From contig NZ_KB235914.1 of assembly GCF_000332175.1 (NCBI RefSeq), positions 4,185,793 through 4,249,792 of the forward strand: a DNA stretch of 64,000 bases. The letters run 5' to 3'. The notes beneath the pieces were generated by a model, which was not told the DNA's origin, did not search any database, and saw only the letters and a program-made list of their open reading frames with translations. Made by a program: the position numbers and the translations under genes. This DNA is from Pseudanabaena sp. PCC 6802. Lineage in GTDB: Bacteria; Cyanobacteriota; Cyanobacteriia; Pseudanabaenales; Pseudanabaenaceae. The stretch's first letter is position 1; each line of letters opens with the position of its first letter. Shown piece by piece: positions 16,127 through 26,452 of the stretch.

Positions 16127-17443
16127 GTGAGTTTAACCGACACTGACCCCAATTTGCCACAACAAGAAATTAAGTTACTGAAGTCGCTGCTGGAACGCGG
16201 CGTAGTCGAAGTCTTTCCCGATACTGTCGGAACAGAAACTACTGATGGCAGTTTTTGCTCTCATACTTTGGCAGACAAACTTAGGATTGCTAAACAAGAA
16301 GGTCGCCGTTTGCGCGTCAAGTTAGGCATAGATCCCACTCGTCCCGACTTACACCTCGGGCACACGGTTGCTCTCCGTAAATTGCGTGCCTTTCAAGATG
16401 CCGGTCACGTAGCAGTATTGATTATTGGAGATTTTACTGCCCAAATAGGCGATCCAACTGGCAAATCGGAGGCTCGCCCGCGTCTTAGCGCCGAAGATGT
16501 AGCTCATAATGCTGCTACGTATCTCGATCAAGCTCGAAAGATCCTGGACTTCAGCCCCAAATGCTTGGAGTTACACCACAATAGCGAATGGCTGGGCAAG
16601 CTAGACTTGTCAGAAATAATTAGCTTGTTGTCAAGCATGACCGTAGGACAAATGCTGGCAAAGGAACAGTTTGGAGAGCGCTATGAGAAAGGCACTCCTA
16701 TTTACCTGCATGAGTTTCTTTATCCATTACTACAAGGCTTTGACTCGGTGGCGATCGCATCAGATGTCGAGTTGGGCGGCACAGATCAAAAATTCAACAT
16801 CCTGGTAGGTCGAGATCTGCAATCGCATGGTGGGAAATCTCCTGGCGGTTTTATGGCTCAGCGCCTGCGCGACTATGATGGGCCAAGGCAATTCGGTATG
16901 CTGTTGCCGCTGTTGGTTGGTCTTGATGGCGTGCAAAAAATGTCCAAGTCACTGGACAACTACGTCGGTCTGACTGAAGATCCGCTCTCCATGTATTCAA
17001 AACTGGAAAAAGTGCCAGATAATTTGGTTAATAGCTATTTCGAGCTATTAACCGATCTCGAAATAGCTTCGCTACCTGCAAATCCTCGGGAAAAGCAAAA
17101 GCTGCTGGCGCTGACAATTGTGGGTCAGTATCACAGCCCTGAGGCGGCACGGCAAGCCCAACAGGATGCGGAGAAGATCGTCCTATCCGGCTCAACTGAA
17201 AGTTTAGGCGAAGTGCCGGAATTCGATCTGTCTCAAGTGCAATTTCCTACGCCTTTGTTTTATTTGGTGAAAGCAAGTGGATTGTGTAAAAGCAATAGCG
17301 AAGCGCAAAGTCAGATCAAAAATGGTGCGGTGCGTCTAGATGGCGAAAAATTGCAAAATGCCGACCTAGGCTTTGCTACTGCTGAGGAATTGAGAGGTAG
17401 AGTCCTACAGGTTGGCAAAAAGAAATTTCTTCGCTTAGTTTGA
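16127..17443 (+). CDS. tyrS: Tyrosine--tRNA ligase
   Basis: A 438-residue TyrRS. Class I signatures HLGH (76-79) and KMSKS are present, with the tyrosine-site stretch [10 protein letters not shown] and [19 protein letters not shown]. The C-terminal S4-like RNA-binding region ends [15 protein letters not shown]. It charges tRNA-Tyr in the cytoplasm. The start is a GTG at 16127 with only a weak ribosome-binding site; the N terminus matches the longer TyrRS form seen in cyanobacteria. Start regions of tyrS and the divergent PBP gene are only 34 bp apart, so their promoters must overlap. Confidence 0.95.
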   Translation: MSLTDTDPNLPQQEIKLLKSLLERGVVEVFPDTVGTETTDGSFCSHTLADKLRIAKQEGRRLRVKLGIDPTRPDLHLGHTVALRKLRAFQDAGHVAVLIIGDFTAQIGDPTGKSEARPRLSAEDVAHNAATYLDQARKILDFSPKCLELHHNSEWLGKLDLSEIISLLSSMTVGQMLAKEQFGERYEKGTPIYLHEFLYPLLQGFDSVAIASDVELGGTDQKFNILVGRDLQSHGGKSPGGFMAQRLRDYDGPRQFGMLLPLLVGLDGVQKMSKSLDNYVGLTEDPLSMYSKLEKVPDNLVNSYFELLTDLEIASLPANPREKQKLLALTIVGQYHSPEAARQAQQDAEKIVLSGSTESLGEVPEFDLSQVQFPTPLFYLVKASGLCKSNSEAQSQIKNGAVRLDGEKLQNADLGFATAEELRGRVLQVGKKKFLRLV

Positions 17444-17607
17444 CATCCAAGCGTAGTTTTAGTTAGTCTTTCAGGAATGATGAAAACATTGATAAATAGA
17501 TTATTATCAATGCATATCTTTGTCCCCATTGATAATTGGTAATAGATGCTAGAACCCCTGAATTCGAGATCGCTAATTAAGAATACCTAACCTCGTGCAG
17601 CAACGTC

Positions 17608-20190
17608 ATGCAGCAAAAAAACAAGCGATCGCGCTCATTGCCATTAAATTTAATCCTGATTGCCCCATTTGTAGTTCAAATTGTCGCAGCAATTGGCATT
17701 ACAGGTTGGCTGTCTTATCAAAACGGACAGCGCACGGTTAGCGATCTTGCCACTGGGTTGCTCGTCCAAGCTAAGTTGCGCGTCAAGGAGCGATTGGATG
17801 GACTGTTAGATCGGTCCGAGGCGGTCGTCCAATCCAATACTTTTGCTTACCAACAAGGTCATATATCTCTAGATAGAGAGGCAGATTTACAAAAATACTT
17901 TTGGGAGCAAGTTCGTCGCAATCGTTCTTATCAAAGAGCCTTTTTTGTAGGGGATGAAAAAGGCAGGTTTCTGTCAGTACGTTCTGATAATACAATGACA
18001 GCGATCGAAAATCTTGAGACTCAACAAAGAGTTCTCTATTCCCTGGATAGTCAAGGAAATCGCCAACAGCCGCTCAAGCGCATTCGCTACGATCCTCGCC
18101 AACGGAATTGGTACAAGCAAGCCTTGCTTGAGCTAAAACCGATCTGGACAGAGCCATACCTTTTTGCCTCTGGGGTGCTGGGTATTACCACTGCTGAGGC
18201 GATTCGCAACCCTAGCGGACAAGTTATTGCAGTATCAGGGATTGATTTGAGTTTAGATGATTTTGATGCGTATTTACAAAGTATTCAGCCCAGTCCATCC
18301 AGTCAGCTATTCGTCATCGAGCGATCGGGACGACTAGTTGCTGCTTCTCATAAGCCATCTAACGTAAACGCACCCAACGATACCGCACCGTTGCAGCGTA
18401 TTCTGGCAACTGACACTAACAATCCCATCATGCGCGAGAGCACAAGGTACCTGTTGTCAACTGAGGGTAATCTCAAGCAAGTCAATGAGTCTCTGACAGT
18501 TGAGTTGTTTATTCAAAATGACCGATATTTTCTTTCAGTGCTTCCGTATCGATTTAACGAAAACCTGGACTGGTTAGTCCTGACAGTTGTTTCAGAAAAG
18601 GACTTCTCGCGTCAAATCCAGGAAAACAATCGCACGACGTTTCTGCTGTGCGGCATCTCTCTGTTTGTAGCGATCGCGATTGGGATGCTGACTTCGCGAT
18701 CGCTGACGCGAACAATTGCACGCTTGACTAAAGCAACTGATGAAGTGGCACAGGGTAATTGGCAATTACCAGTGGTATCGAACGGCGGCTCCAAAGAGAT
18801 GAATACTCTAGTTGATTCGTTCGATAGTATGGTGGAGCGCCTGCAAGAAGTGTTCGGCAAACTTGAGAACTTTGCCTATGTTGATGCCTTAACCGGCCTG
18901 CCTAATCGTGCGGCATTTCTCGTGAGCTTGCAACAGGCAATTGCGACGGCTAAGCATTCTACACCGCAGTCATTTGCAGTACTGTTAATAGAGCTTTACT
19001 CTTTTAAGTTGATCGAGAATAGTCTGGGGCCAGCGATCGGAGACTTATTGTTAAAAAGCGTTGCCACTAGACTACAGGAATGTCTGCAAGTCAATGAAAA
19101 TAGTGCGGTCTACATATCGCGACTCGAACGCGACGAATTTGCCATTCTCGTCAAAGACATCGCTGAGGCAAGTTCTGCAGTTACTACCGCTCAAAATATT
19201 TTACAGGCATTCCAGCAGCCTTTTCGTCTCGGACAACAGGATATCCTGGCAGAGGCGATTGTCGGTGTAGTTGTCGATCCCGAGCAATTCAATTTACCTG
19301 AAGAAATCCTGCGTAATGTCAACCTTGCTAAGTTTAGCGCCAAGGCGCAAGGAAAGCAGCGCTATGTTGTATTCGATGGCTTGATGCGGATTGAAACTAC
19401 CGAGCGATTGCAGTTGGCAGCCAACCTGCAATACGCGATCGCTCGAAACGAGCTTGAGCTTTGGTATCAACCGATTATCACGCTCGATCCAGGGCGGATT
19501 GCTAGCTTTGAAGCACTGGTACGCTGGAAACATCCCACTTTAGGTCTAGTGTCTCCTCTGAAATTTATTCCGATCGCTGAAGAGACCGGCACAATTGTCA
19601 GTATTGGTGAATGGATTCTGCGTACTGCCTGTCTGCAGAAACTAATGTGGAACGAGCAAAGCCCAACTCTACAAGCGGTTCAGATTAGCGTGAACGTATC
19701 TGCTCAACAACTACTATCACCTGATTTTGCCGATCGAGTAGAACAAATTTTGCAAGAGACAGGTTTAGAAGGGCATCACATTCAACTAGAGATTACCGAA
19801 AGTGCTGCTGTGAGCCAGCCAGCCACGATCGGACAGATGCTAAAACGCATACAAGCGCTAGGAATGAAGATTTGTATTGATGATTTTGGTACGGGGTACT
19901 CGCATTTAAGCCATCTTTTGCAACTACCAATAGATATACTCAAAATCGATCGCTCGTTTGTGGGAGAGATTGGGGTCAATCCCAAAAATGCCGAGATTGC
20001 GAAGACAATTCTGGCGTTGACTAAGAGTTTGGGAATCGAAGCGATCGCTGAAGGTGTAGAGACATCAGGTCAGTTGGAGCATCTGCGATCGCTCAACTGT
20101 CTGAAATTCCAGGGTTATCTCTTCTCGCCTCCTATCCCTGCGGATCGAGTACTTAGTTTCCATCCCACCATTCCTGGGCTTAAATCCTGA
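17608..20190 (+). CDS. Cache-HAMP-GGDEF-EAL membrane protein (c-di-GMP turnover)
   Basis: An 860-residue membrane sensor. TM1 (~12-34), a large periplasmic Cache-type region (~40-335), TM2 (~345-365), HAMP, a GGDEF domain and an EAL domain. The GGDEF signature is degenerate (RLERDEF near residue 506), so cyclase activity is doubtful. The EAL domain is intact: EALVRW (~634), NVSAQQL, LEITES, IDDFGTGYS, LKIDRSF and EGVE, so c-di-GMP phosphodiesterase activity is expected. The N-terminal segment resembles that of the kinase at 61430-63421 (QIVAAIGITGWLSYQNGQ compared with QICGAVGLVGWLSFRHGQ), suggesting a shared sensor origin. ATG 17608. Confidence 0.9.
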   Translation: MQQKNKRSRSLPLNLILIAPFVVQIVAAIGITGWLSYQNGQRTVSDLATGLLVQAKLRVKERLDGLLDRSEAVVQSNTFAYQQGHISLDREADLQKYFWEQVRRNRSYQRAFFVGDEKGRFLSVRSDNTMTAIENLETQQRVLYSLDSQGNRQQPLKRIRYDPRQRNWYKQALLELKPIWTEPYLFASGVLGITTAEAIRNPSGQVIAVSGIDLSLDDFDAYLQSIQPSPSSQLFVIERSGRLVAASHKPSNVNAPNDTAPLQRILATDTNNPIMRESTRYLLSTEGNLKQVNESLTVELFIQNDRYFLSVLPYRFNENLDWLVLTVVSEKDFSRQIQENNRTTFLLCGISLFVAIAIGMLTSRSLTRTIARLTKATDEVAQGNWQLPVVSNGGSKEMNTLVDSFDSMVERLQEVFGKLENFAYVDALTGLPNRAAFLVSLQQAIATAKHSTPQSFAVLLIELYSFKLIENSLGPAIGDLLLKSVATRLQECLQVNENSAVYISRLERDEFAILVKDIAEASSAVTTAQNILQAFQQPFRLGQQDILAEAIVGVVVDPEQFNLPEEILRNVNLAKFSAKAQGKQRYVVFDGLMRIETTERLQLAANLQYAIARNELELWYQPIITLDPGRIASFEALVRWKHPTLGLVSPLKFIPIAEETGTIVSIGEWILRTACLQKLMWNEQSPTLQAVQISVNVSAQQLLSPDFADRVEQILQETGLEGHHIQLEITESAAVSQPATIGQMLKRIQALGMKICIDDFGTGYSHLSHLLQLPIDILKIDRSFVGEIGVNPKNAEIAKTILALTKSLGIEAIAEGVETSGQLEHLRSLNCLKFQGYLFSPPIPADRVLSFHPTIPGLKS

Positions 20191-20283
20191 TTGCAACCTA
20201 GAACTATCGGTGGTAGGCTCAAAATCTGTCTCCTCAAGCCAGGTTCGCTATGACCCTTATTATTCTTTGCAGCAAGTCAGTCG

Positions 20284-20859
20284 TTACCAAATTGCTTCAA
20301 GATTAAGCGTGAATCCAGGTAATACATCTTCACCTGAGAGCGAAGTTGGAGATTGTAGTATCTCGACCGATCCGTCAAGACGATAGATTTCGACTTGCCT
20401 ATCCTTGCGATTAATTAACCAACCCAGCCTTACTCCATTTTCCTGGTATTCTCGCATTTTCTCTTGAATGACTTTGAGGTTATCGCTTGGCGACATTAGC
20501 TCCATCACAAAGTCGGGACAGATGGGTGCAAATTTTTCGCGTTGTTCTAAGCTCAGTCCTTCCCACCGTTCTGTTAAGATCCACGCTGCATCTGGAGAGC
20601 GATCGCTCCCGTTAGGCAACTTAAACCCAGCAGAAGAGTCAAAGGCAACTCCTAGTTTTGCTTGACGATTCCAAATTCCCAGATCGGTATTAAATTCAAA
20701 ATTACGCCTGCCTGTATCGCTACCTGCGGGTGCCATGATAATTAAATCTCCTTGTGCATTGCGCTCAAATCTAAGGTCAGTATTTTTTTGACAAAGTTGA
20801 AAAAATTGCTCGTCTGTCAGTTCAATTGCAGGTTTTAAGCTTACAGTTAGAGAGTTCAT
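20284..20859 (-). CDS. Uma2 family endonuclease (DUF820)
   Basis: A 191-residue Uma2 protein with a PD-(D/E)XK-like fold: MAPAGSDTGRRN, then SPDAAWI (metal Asp), FVMELMSPSD (catalytic Glu region) and GVRLGWLINRKDRQVEIYR. This family is greatly expanded in cyanobacteria; the role is unknown and may be DNA repair or a mobile-element function. It stands alone between two conserved genes. A related but distinct copy is at 25710-26303. Confidence 0.88.
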   Translation of the reverse strand: MNSLTVSLKPAIELTDEQFFQLCQKNTDLRFERNAQGDLIIMAPAGSDTGRRNFEFNTDLGIWNRQAKLGVAFDSSAGFKLPNGSDRSPDAAWILTERWEGLSLEQREKFAPICPDFVMELMSPSDNLKVIQEKMREYQENGVRLGWLINRKDRQVEIYRLDGSVEILQSPTSLSGEDVLPGFTLNLEAIW

Positions 20860-20902
20860 AGATTAATCGCCAACTTATTAATACTTATTGTACATGCCCA
20901 AT

Positions 20903-21916
20903 CTAGCCGCCAATCTGTGACATGGTACGATGATATGTCTTTTGTTCGCCCGTGCCGCGATCGCGATCTTTAAAATTAATCTCTGTCTTTAAAAACAGTA
21001 ATTCCTCTACTTTGCCTCGTAATATTTCATATCCATCTCCCTTCCGGAGCGACGTTTTTAAATCGATTTGACCGGACTCATTCAGTAAGCAGGGACGCAA
21101 CCAGCCATCAGCAGATAGACGCACGCGGTTGCAGCGATCGCAAAAGCACTCTGACATCTGACTGATAAAACCAAGCGTACCTTTGGCACCAGGAATTTGG
21201 AAGATATCGGCGGGGCCATTACCGCGACAGTTACTTTCGATCAAGCCGTAGCGATCGCTAATCAGTTGTCGAAGGGTGGCAGAATCTACCCAGCCTTTAT
21301 GCTCGAATAAATCGGTGTTGCCAATCGGCATGAATTCGATAAAGCGGACGTGCCAAGCGCGATCGATACTGAGGGCGGCAAGATCGAGAATTTCGCGATC
21401 GTTTACACCTGGGATAACCACCACATTCAGCTTTAACGGATCGAAGCCCACTGTATGGGCTGCTTGAATGCCTTGCCAGACTCTCTCCCAGCGATCGCGT
21501 CCGGTAATTTGCCGAAAGACATCGCGATCGAGCGAATCGAGACTGATATTGATCCGTCGCAGACCTGCATCGTAGAGCGATCGCGCCATATCCGATAGTA
21601 GATAAGCATTTGTCGTCATCGCCAGATCTTCTGTCTCTGGAAGAGCCGCAATTTCCCTGACTAGATCCACTATGCCCCGCCGCAGCAATGGTTCTCCGCC
21701 TGTAAGACGAAACTTATGAAAGCCCAGGGGAATGAATACTTCGCGTAGAAGCGAGATCAATTCCGAATTTGTTAACATCTCCTGCGACTGAATGTAGTCA
21801 AACTCTGCTCCCTCGGGCATGCAATATTGACACCGAAAATTACAGCGATCGATTAAGCTGATGCGAAGATAGTCAACAGTATTCCTGGATATATTCCCTG
21901 ATGTATTCACGAACAA
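20903..21916 (-). CDS. moaA: GTP 3',8-cyclase (molybdenum cofactor biosynthesis)
   Basis: A 337-residue radical SAM enzyme MoaA. The N-terminal cluster motif is C25-x3-C29-x2-C32 (CNFRCQYC), and the C-terminal cluster ligands are in [20 protein letters not shown]. It ends in Gly-Gly (SQIGG), the family tail needed for activity. It converts GTP to 3',8-cyclo-GTP, the first step of molybdopterin synthesis. No other moa genes adjoin it. ATG 21916. Confidence 0.95.
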   Translation of the reverse strand: MFVNTSGNISRNTVDYLRISLIDRCNFRCQYCMPEGAEFDYIQSQEMLTNSELISLLREVFIPLGFHKFRLTGGEPLLRRGIVDLVREIAALPETEDLAMTTNAYLLSDMARSLYDAGLRRINISLDSLDRDVFRQITGRDRWERVWQGIQAAHTVGFDPLKLNVVVIPGVNDREILDLAALSIDRAWHVRFIEFMPIGNTDLFEHKGWVDSATLRQLISDRYGLIESNCRGNGPADIFQIPGAKGTLGFISQMSECFCDRCNRVRLSADGWLRPCLLNESGQIDLKTSLRKGDGYEILRGKVEELLFLKTEINFKDRDRGTGEQKTYHRTMSQIGG

Positions 21917-21960
21917 AGTTCCTATCAGCTAGTAAATCGCATGGCAAAGCATACCTTGCT

Positions 21961-22026
21961 GTAGGGGCAGGTTTTGTAGTTAACCTACAACTAGATTCGT
22001 TAGATACGGGCTAAACCTGCCCCTAC
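21961..22026. repeat. Inverted repeat, 14-bp arms
   Basis: GTAGGGGCAGGTTT (21961-21974) pairs with AAACCTGCCCCTAC (22013-22026); between them lies a near-palindrome TTGTAGTTAACCTACAA. It is in the gap between moaA and the EgtC-like gene. A similar GTAGGGG/CCCCTAC element is at 43389-43452. Confidence 0.7.
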
Positions 22027-22104
22027 TAGAATCTCCCTGAGTCCCTCATCGAATGTATGATAATCCATCCTAGCCTATGCCGCTTCGATCGCGGCGTTGG
22101 TTGG

Positions 22105-22893
22105 TTAGGTAAGCCCGTGCCACTTGACTTGCAAATCCTGAGAAACCGCTAAGATGCTGTTCTCTGGGAAAGCGATCCAGGCTTCATCCGGGAATAATCG
22201 TTCTGAAGCAACTACGATCGCACGGGGAAATTCGACACAACCTTGCAACCAGTATAGCGATGGTGCGGGTGAAAGGCTGGCGCAACGGCAGGCAACCAGT
22301 TGTTTGCCATCGCTGAGGATTAAATTTAAAGAGACTTTCACGCCAAATACTCGCGCCCAATCCAGTACCTGTAGAAGCGTGGTTTGCAGTCCTGCAATGA
22401 GGTCGTTCGATCGCTGCAAATTATGGCACAATAGCGCGAAAATATGTTCGGAATCGGTCGTACCGCCAATTGCCTGATAGCGATCGTCATCGAGTTCCTT
22501 GCGCATAGGACGATAGAGAGAAGCGCGAAAGTTTTCGATATAGCCATTGTGAATGCCCAGGAGGCGATCGCTGCTAAAGGGCTGGCAGTTACTGAGATCG
22601 ACGGCTTGACCGGGCGTGGCGCTTCTGACATTAGCGAGAATGCAACTCGACTCGATGTAGTGGCTGAGATGAGGTAGATTGATATCGCTCCAGATCGGCA
22701 GGATGTTCTTGTAGGTGAAGGGCGTAGCTTGTCGAGATAGGTCATACCAACCAATGCCAAAGCCATCCGCATTTAACAATCCCCCCGTCATTTCCTGAGG
22801 CTTGTAACTCTGTACTACTAAGGAGTGCGTTGGTTTTTCGATCAGATTATGTAAAAGTGTAGGTTGACCTAAATAGCCCAGTAAGCGACACAT
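22105..22893 (-). CDS. Class II glutamine amidotransferase, EgtC-like
   Basis: A 262-residue N-terminal-nucleophile amidohydrolase. It begins MCRLLGYLG, so Cys2 is the nucleophile after Met removal; NADGFGIGWY, ANVRSATPG, QPFSSDRLLGIHNGYIENF and GTTDSEHIFALL are the glutaminase motifs. The family matches EgtC, the gamma-glutamyl hydrolase of ergothioneine synthesis, but no egtB or egtD gene is near. It may act on another gamma-glutamyl substrate. ATG 22893 is fixed by the nucleophile. Confidence 0.8.
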   Translation of the reverse strand: MCRLLGYLGQPTLLHNLIEKPTHSLVVQSYKPQEMTGGLLNADGFGIGWYDLSRQATPFTYKNILPIWSDINLPHLSHYIESSCILANVRSATPGQAVDLSNCQPFSSDRLLGIHNGYIENFRASLYRPMRKELDDDRYQAIGGTTDSEHIFALLCHNLQRSNDLIAGLQTTLLQVLDWARVFGVKVSLNLILSDGKQLVACRCASLSPAPSLYWLQGCVEFPRAIVVASERLFPDEAWIAFPENSILAVSQDLQVKWHGLT

Positions 22894-22953
22894 AGTAGTA
22901 GAACTTTTAATTGCATACTATTGCATATTACTAGCGATTTACCAGTCAACCCT

Positions 22954-23535
22954 ATGCTCAAACCAGCGGTATTTCTCGATCGCGATGGCGTGCTCAACCA
23001 GGAAGCAGGCTACATCGATCGCCTCGAAGACTTAGTACTTATGCCTGGAGCGGCAGCGGCGGTGCGATCGCTAAACGATCGGCAAATTTTTTGCTGTCTT
23101 GTTTCCAACCAGGCGGGAGCAGCCAGAGGTTACTACTCTTTAGACCACATAGAGGCTCTGCACGTCCGCCTGCAATCTTTACTGCAACAGGAGGCAGGGG
23201 CACGCCTGGACGCGCTCTACTACTGCGGTTCGCTCAGCGCTCCAGAGGGGGGAGTTAATCCCGAGCTAACCTATTGGTCTACCTGGCGCAAGCCGAATAC
23301 GGGTATGTTAGTGGCAGCCGCGTGGCAGCACGATCTGGATCTGCGCTGCAGTTTTATGGTGGGCGATAAAGCAACCGATATCGATCTAGCTCGTAATGCA
23401 GGCTGTAAGGCTATTCTGGTTGCGAGTGGCTATGGAGCGCAGGTACTATCTGGAGATTATCAACATCCGGTTCAAAGCGATTATGTTGCGGCGGATCTGC
23501 CCAAAGCTGTAGGCTGGATTCTGCAACAGCAATAG
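22954..23535 (+). CDS. HAD-IIIA phosphatase, heptose-1,7-bisphosphate phosphatase-like
   Basis: A 193-residue HAD phosphatase of the GmhB type. [10 protein letters not shown] holds the nucleophile and acid/base Asp, [11 protein letters not shown] motif [10 protein letters not shown] motif III Lys and [16 protein letters not shown] motif IV. A zinc-loop region like that of GmhB is not obvious. GmhB removes the C7 phosphate in ADP-heptose synthesis; a heptose-7-phosphate kinase is encoded at 51586. Start chosen at ATG 22954, directly before the conserved [11 protein letters not shown]; the upstream TTG 22921 is unlikely. Confidence 0.85.
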   Translation: MLKPAVFLDRDGVLNQEAGYIDRLEDLVLMPGAAAAVRSLNDRQIFCCLVSNQAGAARGYYSLDHIEALHVRLQSLLQQEAGARLDALYYCGSLSAPEGGVNPELTYWSTWRKPNTGMLVAAAWQHDLDLRCSFMVGDKATDIDLARNAGCKAILVASGYGAQVLSGDYQHPVQSDYVAADLPKAVGWILQQQ

Positions 23536-23576
23536 CAAGTCCAATTTTAACTATTCTGAATCGCACTGCGATTTTT

Positions 23577-24470
23577 ATGACATTGTCCGATCTAAAGTCT
23601 GTCCCAGCACAAGAATTTCACCATGTTCCAGTTCTAGCTGATGCTCTGATTGCAGGGCTAGAGATTGTAGCTGGCGGAAATTATTTGGATTGTACTGTGG
23701 GTGGTGGCGGGCATAGTGCTTTAATCCTCGCGGCTGCGCCGCAGGTGCAGTTAGTCGCAATCGATCGCGATGAAATGGCGATCGCCGCCGCACGAGTAAA
23801 GCTAGCCCCCTTCCCATCGCAGGTACAGTTTTGGCATGGTAACTTCAAAGACTACCTGCCCCCTAATGGACTGCTATTTGATGGCATCATTGCCGACCTG
23901 GGCGTAAGTTCGGCACAACTGGATCTGCCGGAACGAGGTTTTAGCTTCAGAGAAACGGGCAATCTGGATATGCGCATGGATCGGCGGCGATCGCTTACTG
24001 CCGCAGAGCTAATCAACCACAGTTCCGAGGAGGAATTAGCCAATATCTTTTACCAACTTGGTGAGGAGAGACTATCGCGCCGGATTGCCAAGACAATTGT
24101 GACCCAAAGACCGTTTTATACCACTACCGCACTGGCAGAAGCGATCGCCCGTTGCGTGCCGCGCAGCTATCGCTACGGCAGAATTCATCCCGCCACTCGC
24201 GTATTTCAAGCTTTGCGCATTGCAGTCAATCAGGAATTGGAATCTCTGGAAACATGGCTAAAACTGGCACCAGACTGGCTCAAACCGGGTGGCAAGATCG
24301 GCGTAATTAGCTTCCACAGCTTAGAAGATCGCTTAGTCAAACATGCATTTAAGGAAGACGATCGCCTGCAAGTTATTACCAAAAAGCCAATTATCGCTAC
24401 CGAAGCGGAAATGGCGACAAATTCGCGATCGCGATCGGCAAAATTACGATTAGCGCAGCGCGTAGGTTAG
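23577..24470 (+). CDS. rsmH: 16S rRNA (cytosine(1402)-N(4))-methyltransferase
   Basis: A 297-residue RsmH (MraW). [10 protein letters not shown], the SAM-binding [10 protein letters not shown] and VAIDRD, the central [19 protein letters not shown], and the C-terminal [13 protein letters not shown] are all typical. It N4-methylates C1402 in the decoding centre of 16S rRNA. It lacks the usual mraZ-ftsL cell-division neighbours, which is common in cyanobacteria. A GGCGGC-TTGC-GCCGCC hairpin follows about 50 bp downstream, without a T-run. Confidence 0.95.
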   Translation: MTLSDLKSVPAQEFHHVPVLADALIAGLEIVAGGNYLDCTVGGGGHSALILAAAPQVQLVAIDRDEMAIAAARVKLAPFPSQVQFWHGNFKDYLPPNGLLFDGIIADLGVSSAQLDLPERGFSFRETGNLDMRMDRRRSLTAAELINHSSEEELANIFYQLGEERLSRRIAKTIVTQRPFYTTTALAEAIARCVPRSYRYGRIHPATRVFQALRIAVNQELESLETWLKLAPDWLKPGGKIGVISFHSLEDRLVKHAFKEDDRLQVITKKPIIATEAEMATNSRSRSAKLRLAQRVG

Positions 24471-24596
24471 TTACTTGAGTTCCCACTTTTTCTAGTACTT
24501 CCTTCCATGCCCGTCTTAATTTTTAGGCGGCTTGCGCCGCCCGACTGCCTGCGTCTAAAATACCTCATTCGCTAAGTCTATTTTTGAGGAACACTC

Positions 24597-25565
24597 ATGA
24601 AAGCGTTTGTATGCACAGAGTACGGATTGCCTGAGGTTATGCAGCTAAGGGAGATAGAAAAACCTACTCCCAAGGGCAATGAAGTACTGATTAGAGTATA
24701 TGCAACGACAGTAACGTCAGCAGACTCGCGCATACGAAAAGCCGATCCATTTCCCGTCAGATTTTTTTATGGGTTGCTCAGACCCAAGAAAAACACCGTA
24801 CTGGGGTGCGAACTGGCTGGAGAAATTGAAGCAGTAGGCAAAAATGTAACTCTTTTTAAAGCAGGCGATCGCGTGTTTGGGGGAACGGGAATGGGGTTTG
24901 GCGGCAATGCTGAGTACGTATGCCTGCCTGAAGAAGGAGCGATCGCCATAAAGCCCGTCAACATCCCCTATGAGGAAGCCGCTGCCCTTACTTTTGGAGC
25001 AACAACCTCATTGATTTTCCTTAGAGATAAGGGAAATATTCAGAGCGGGCAAAAAGTGCTGATCTATGGAGCTTCTGGAGCGTTAGGGACGGCAGCCGTG
25101 CAGCTTGCCAAATACTTTGGTGCAGAGGTTACAGGGGTATGCAGTACGGCGAATTTGGGATTGGTAAAATCCCTAGGAGCCGACGAGACGATCGATTACA
25201 CTAAAGAGGACTTTACCAAAAGCGGTAAGAGCTACGATATTGTGTTTGACACGGTAGGCAAAAGTCCGTTTTCAGGTTGTCTGCGATCGCTAAAACACAA
25301 TGGAATCTATCTCAGAGCCGTCCACATCGATCTGTACTCGATATTTCGAGGTCTATGGGCTTCAGCGACAAGCAGCAAGAAAGTAATTGGTGGGGTAGCA
25401 ATGGAACGTGCGGAAGATTTGCGCTTCCTTGCGAGTTTAGTTGAGGCAGGAGCGTTCAAACCAGTCATAGATCGCCGCTATCCATTCGAGCAAATCGCAG
25501 AGGCTCACCGCTACGTCGATACCGGACACAAGCAGGGGAATGTAGTTATAGCGCTTTTCAATTGA
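24597..25565 (+). CDS. NAD(P)-dependent zinc-less alcohol dehydrogenase / quinone reductase-like (MDR)
   Basis: A 322-residue medium-chain dehydrogenase/reductase. GroES-like domain ([14 protein letters not shown]) then Rossmann domain with [25 protein letters not shown]. Catalytic zinc Cys/His ligands are absent, as in quinone oxidoreductase-type members, so an NADPH-dependent enone or quinone reductase is likely. Well-placed AGGAA before ATG 24597. Odd: the final residues (IALFN) and the TGA stop are encoded by the left end of a family B MITE whose body starts at 25549, so the native C terminus has been replaced or extended. Confidence 0.88.
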   Translation: MKAFVCTEYGLPEVMQLREIEKPTPKGNEVLIRVYATTVTSADSRIRKADPFPVRFFYGLLRPKKNTVLGCELAGEIEAVGKNVTLFKAGDRVFGGTGMGFGGNAEYVCLPEEGAIAIKPVNIPYEEAAALTFGATTSLIFLRDKGNIQSGQKVLIYGASGALGTAAVQLAKYFGAEVTGVCSTANLGLVKSLGADETIDYTKEDFTKSGKSYDIVFDTVGKSPFSGCLRSLKHNGIYLRAVHIDLYSIFRGLWASATSSKKVIGGVAMERAEDLRFLASLVEAGAFKPVIDRRYPFEQIAEAHRYVDTGHKQGNVVIALFN

Positions 25566-25701
25566 GAAAGGGTTTTTGTTTATGGGGTAAAGGGGTTCCA
25601 CATGGCAGTGGCTCTAGCGGGGAACCCCAAGACCTCCCTGCATCCCCTTCTTGAGGGCAACGCCCCCAAATCTCCTCCTCGGTTTCATCTGAAAACCGCT
25701 A
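25549..25701. repeat. Family B MITE (long form, 153 bp)
   Basis: Ends TAGCGCTTTTC and GAAAACCGCTA; flanked by TA (25547-25548 and 25702-25703). It has an extra internal module (CATGGCAGTGGCTCTAGCGGGG) that reappears inverted in the remnant at 60080-60168. Its left end supplies the last codons and stop of the MDR gene. Confidence 0.85.
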
Positions 25702-25709
25702 TAATTCAA

Positions 25710-26303
25710 TTACGTCTCTGCTGTTTTGGGCGATCGCGACACAAATATCTGTGCCACCTCACAGGTGAAGCCGGGTAGCAAAGGAGAAGTAATTGCGTCT
25801 CCAACTAACAGCGTTTTTGCTAGCGCCAACTGAGCCTGCTCGCGACGATATACTTCAATTCTTTGGGCGATGCGATCCACAATCCAATATTCCCGCACGC
25901 CCTGCACCGAATACAACTTCAGCTTGGCAGAGCGATCGCGATCTTCATTCGCCTTCCCAGGCGATAGTACTTCCACCACTAGTTCCGGGGCACCGCGAAA
26001 ATGTCCGGCATCATCTTGAATTTGAGCGAGTCGTTCGTAACTGACCCAAACTAGATCGGGAGCAACATTGTCAGAATCCGAAAAAATCAGGCCGGGCATA
26101 ATTGAGGGTTCCCCTAAACCGCTGTCAAGAGACCAATTGTCCAATACTGAGAAAATTCGTCCGATTACATACTGGTGTTTATGGTGAGGGGCACGCGTCA
26201 CAAACAGTTCTCCATCTATAATTTCATAACGAATCCATTCGTTATCTGGTAACGCTTCTACATCCTGAATAGTCCAACGTACGCCGACCTTAGTTTGGCT
26301 CAT
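25710..26303 (-). CDS. Uma2 family endonuclease (DUF820)
   Basis: A 197-residue Uma2 protein: LPDNEWIRYEIIDGELFVT, NVAPDLVWVSYERLA, PELVVEVLSPGKANEDRDRSAKLKLYSVQGVREYWIVD (PD-(D/E)XK-like core) and EVYRREQ. Function of the family is unresolved. Only 6 bp separates its stop from the TA of a family B MITE. It is not close in sequence to the Uma2 gene at 20284, so they are independent family members rather than a recent duplication. Confidence 0.88.
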   Translation of the reverse strand: MSQTKVGVRWTIQDVEALPDNEWIRYEIIDGELFVTRAPHHKHQYVIGRIFSVLDNWSLDSGLGEPSIMPGLIFSDSDNVAPDLVWVSYERLAQIQDDAGHFRGAPELVVEVLSPGKANEDRDRSAKLKLYSVQGVREYWIVDRIAQRIEVYRREQAQLALAKTLLVGDAITSPLLPGFTCEVAQIFVSRSPKTAET

Positions 26304-26452
26304 GATGGTTTCTCGGCAGAGTAGTGTATGAGGTTATTTTAGGCGATCGCTCTACCCAGACCAACAAGTACCGGAAGGTTTTGTGATTTGAGATACAAAG
26401 TCAAGGGCTTATTTGCGCGTCAATTAGGACTGAGTATGTTTCATGTAGGCAA

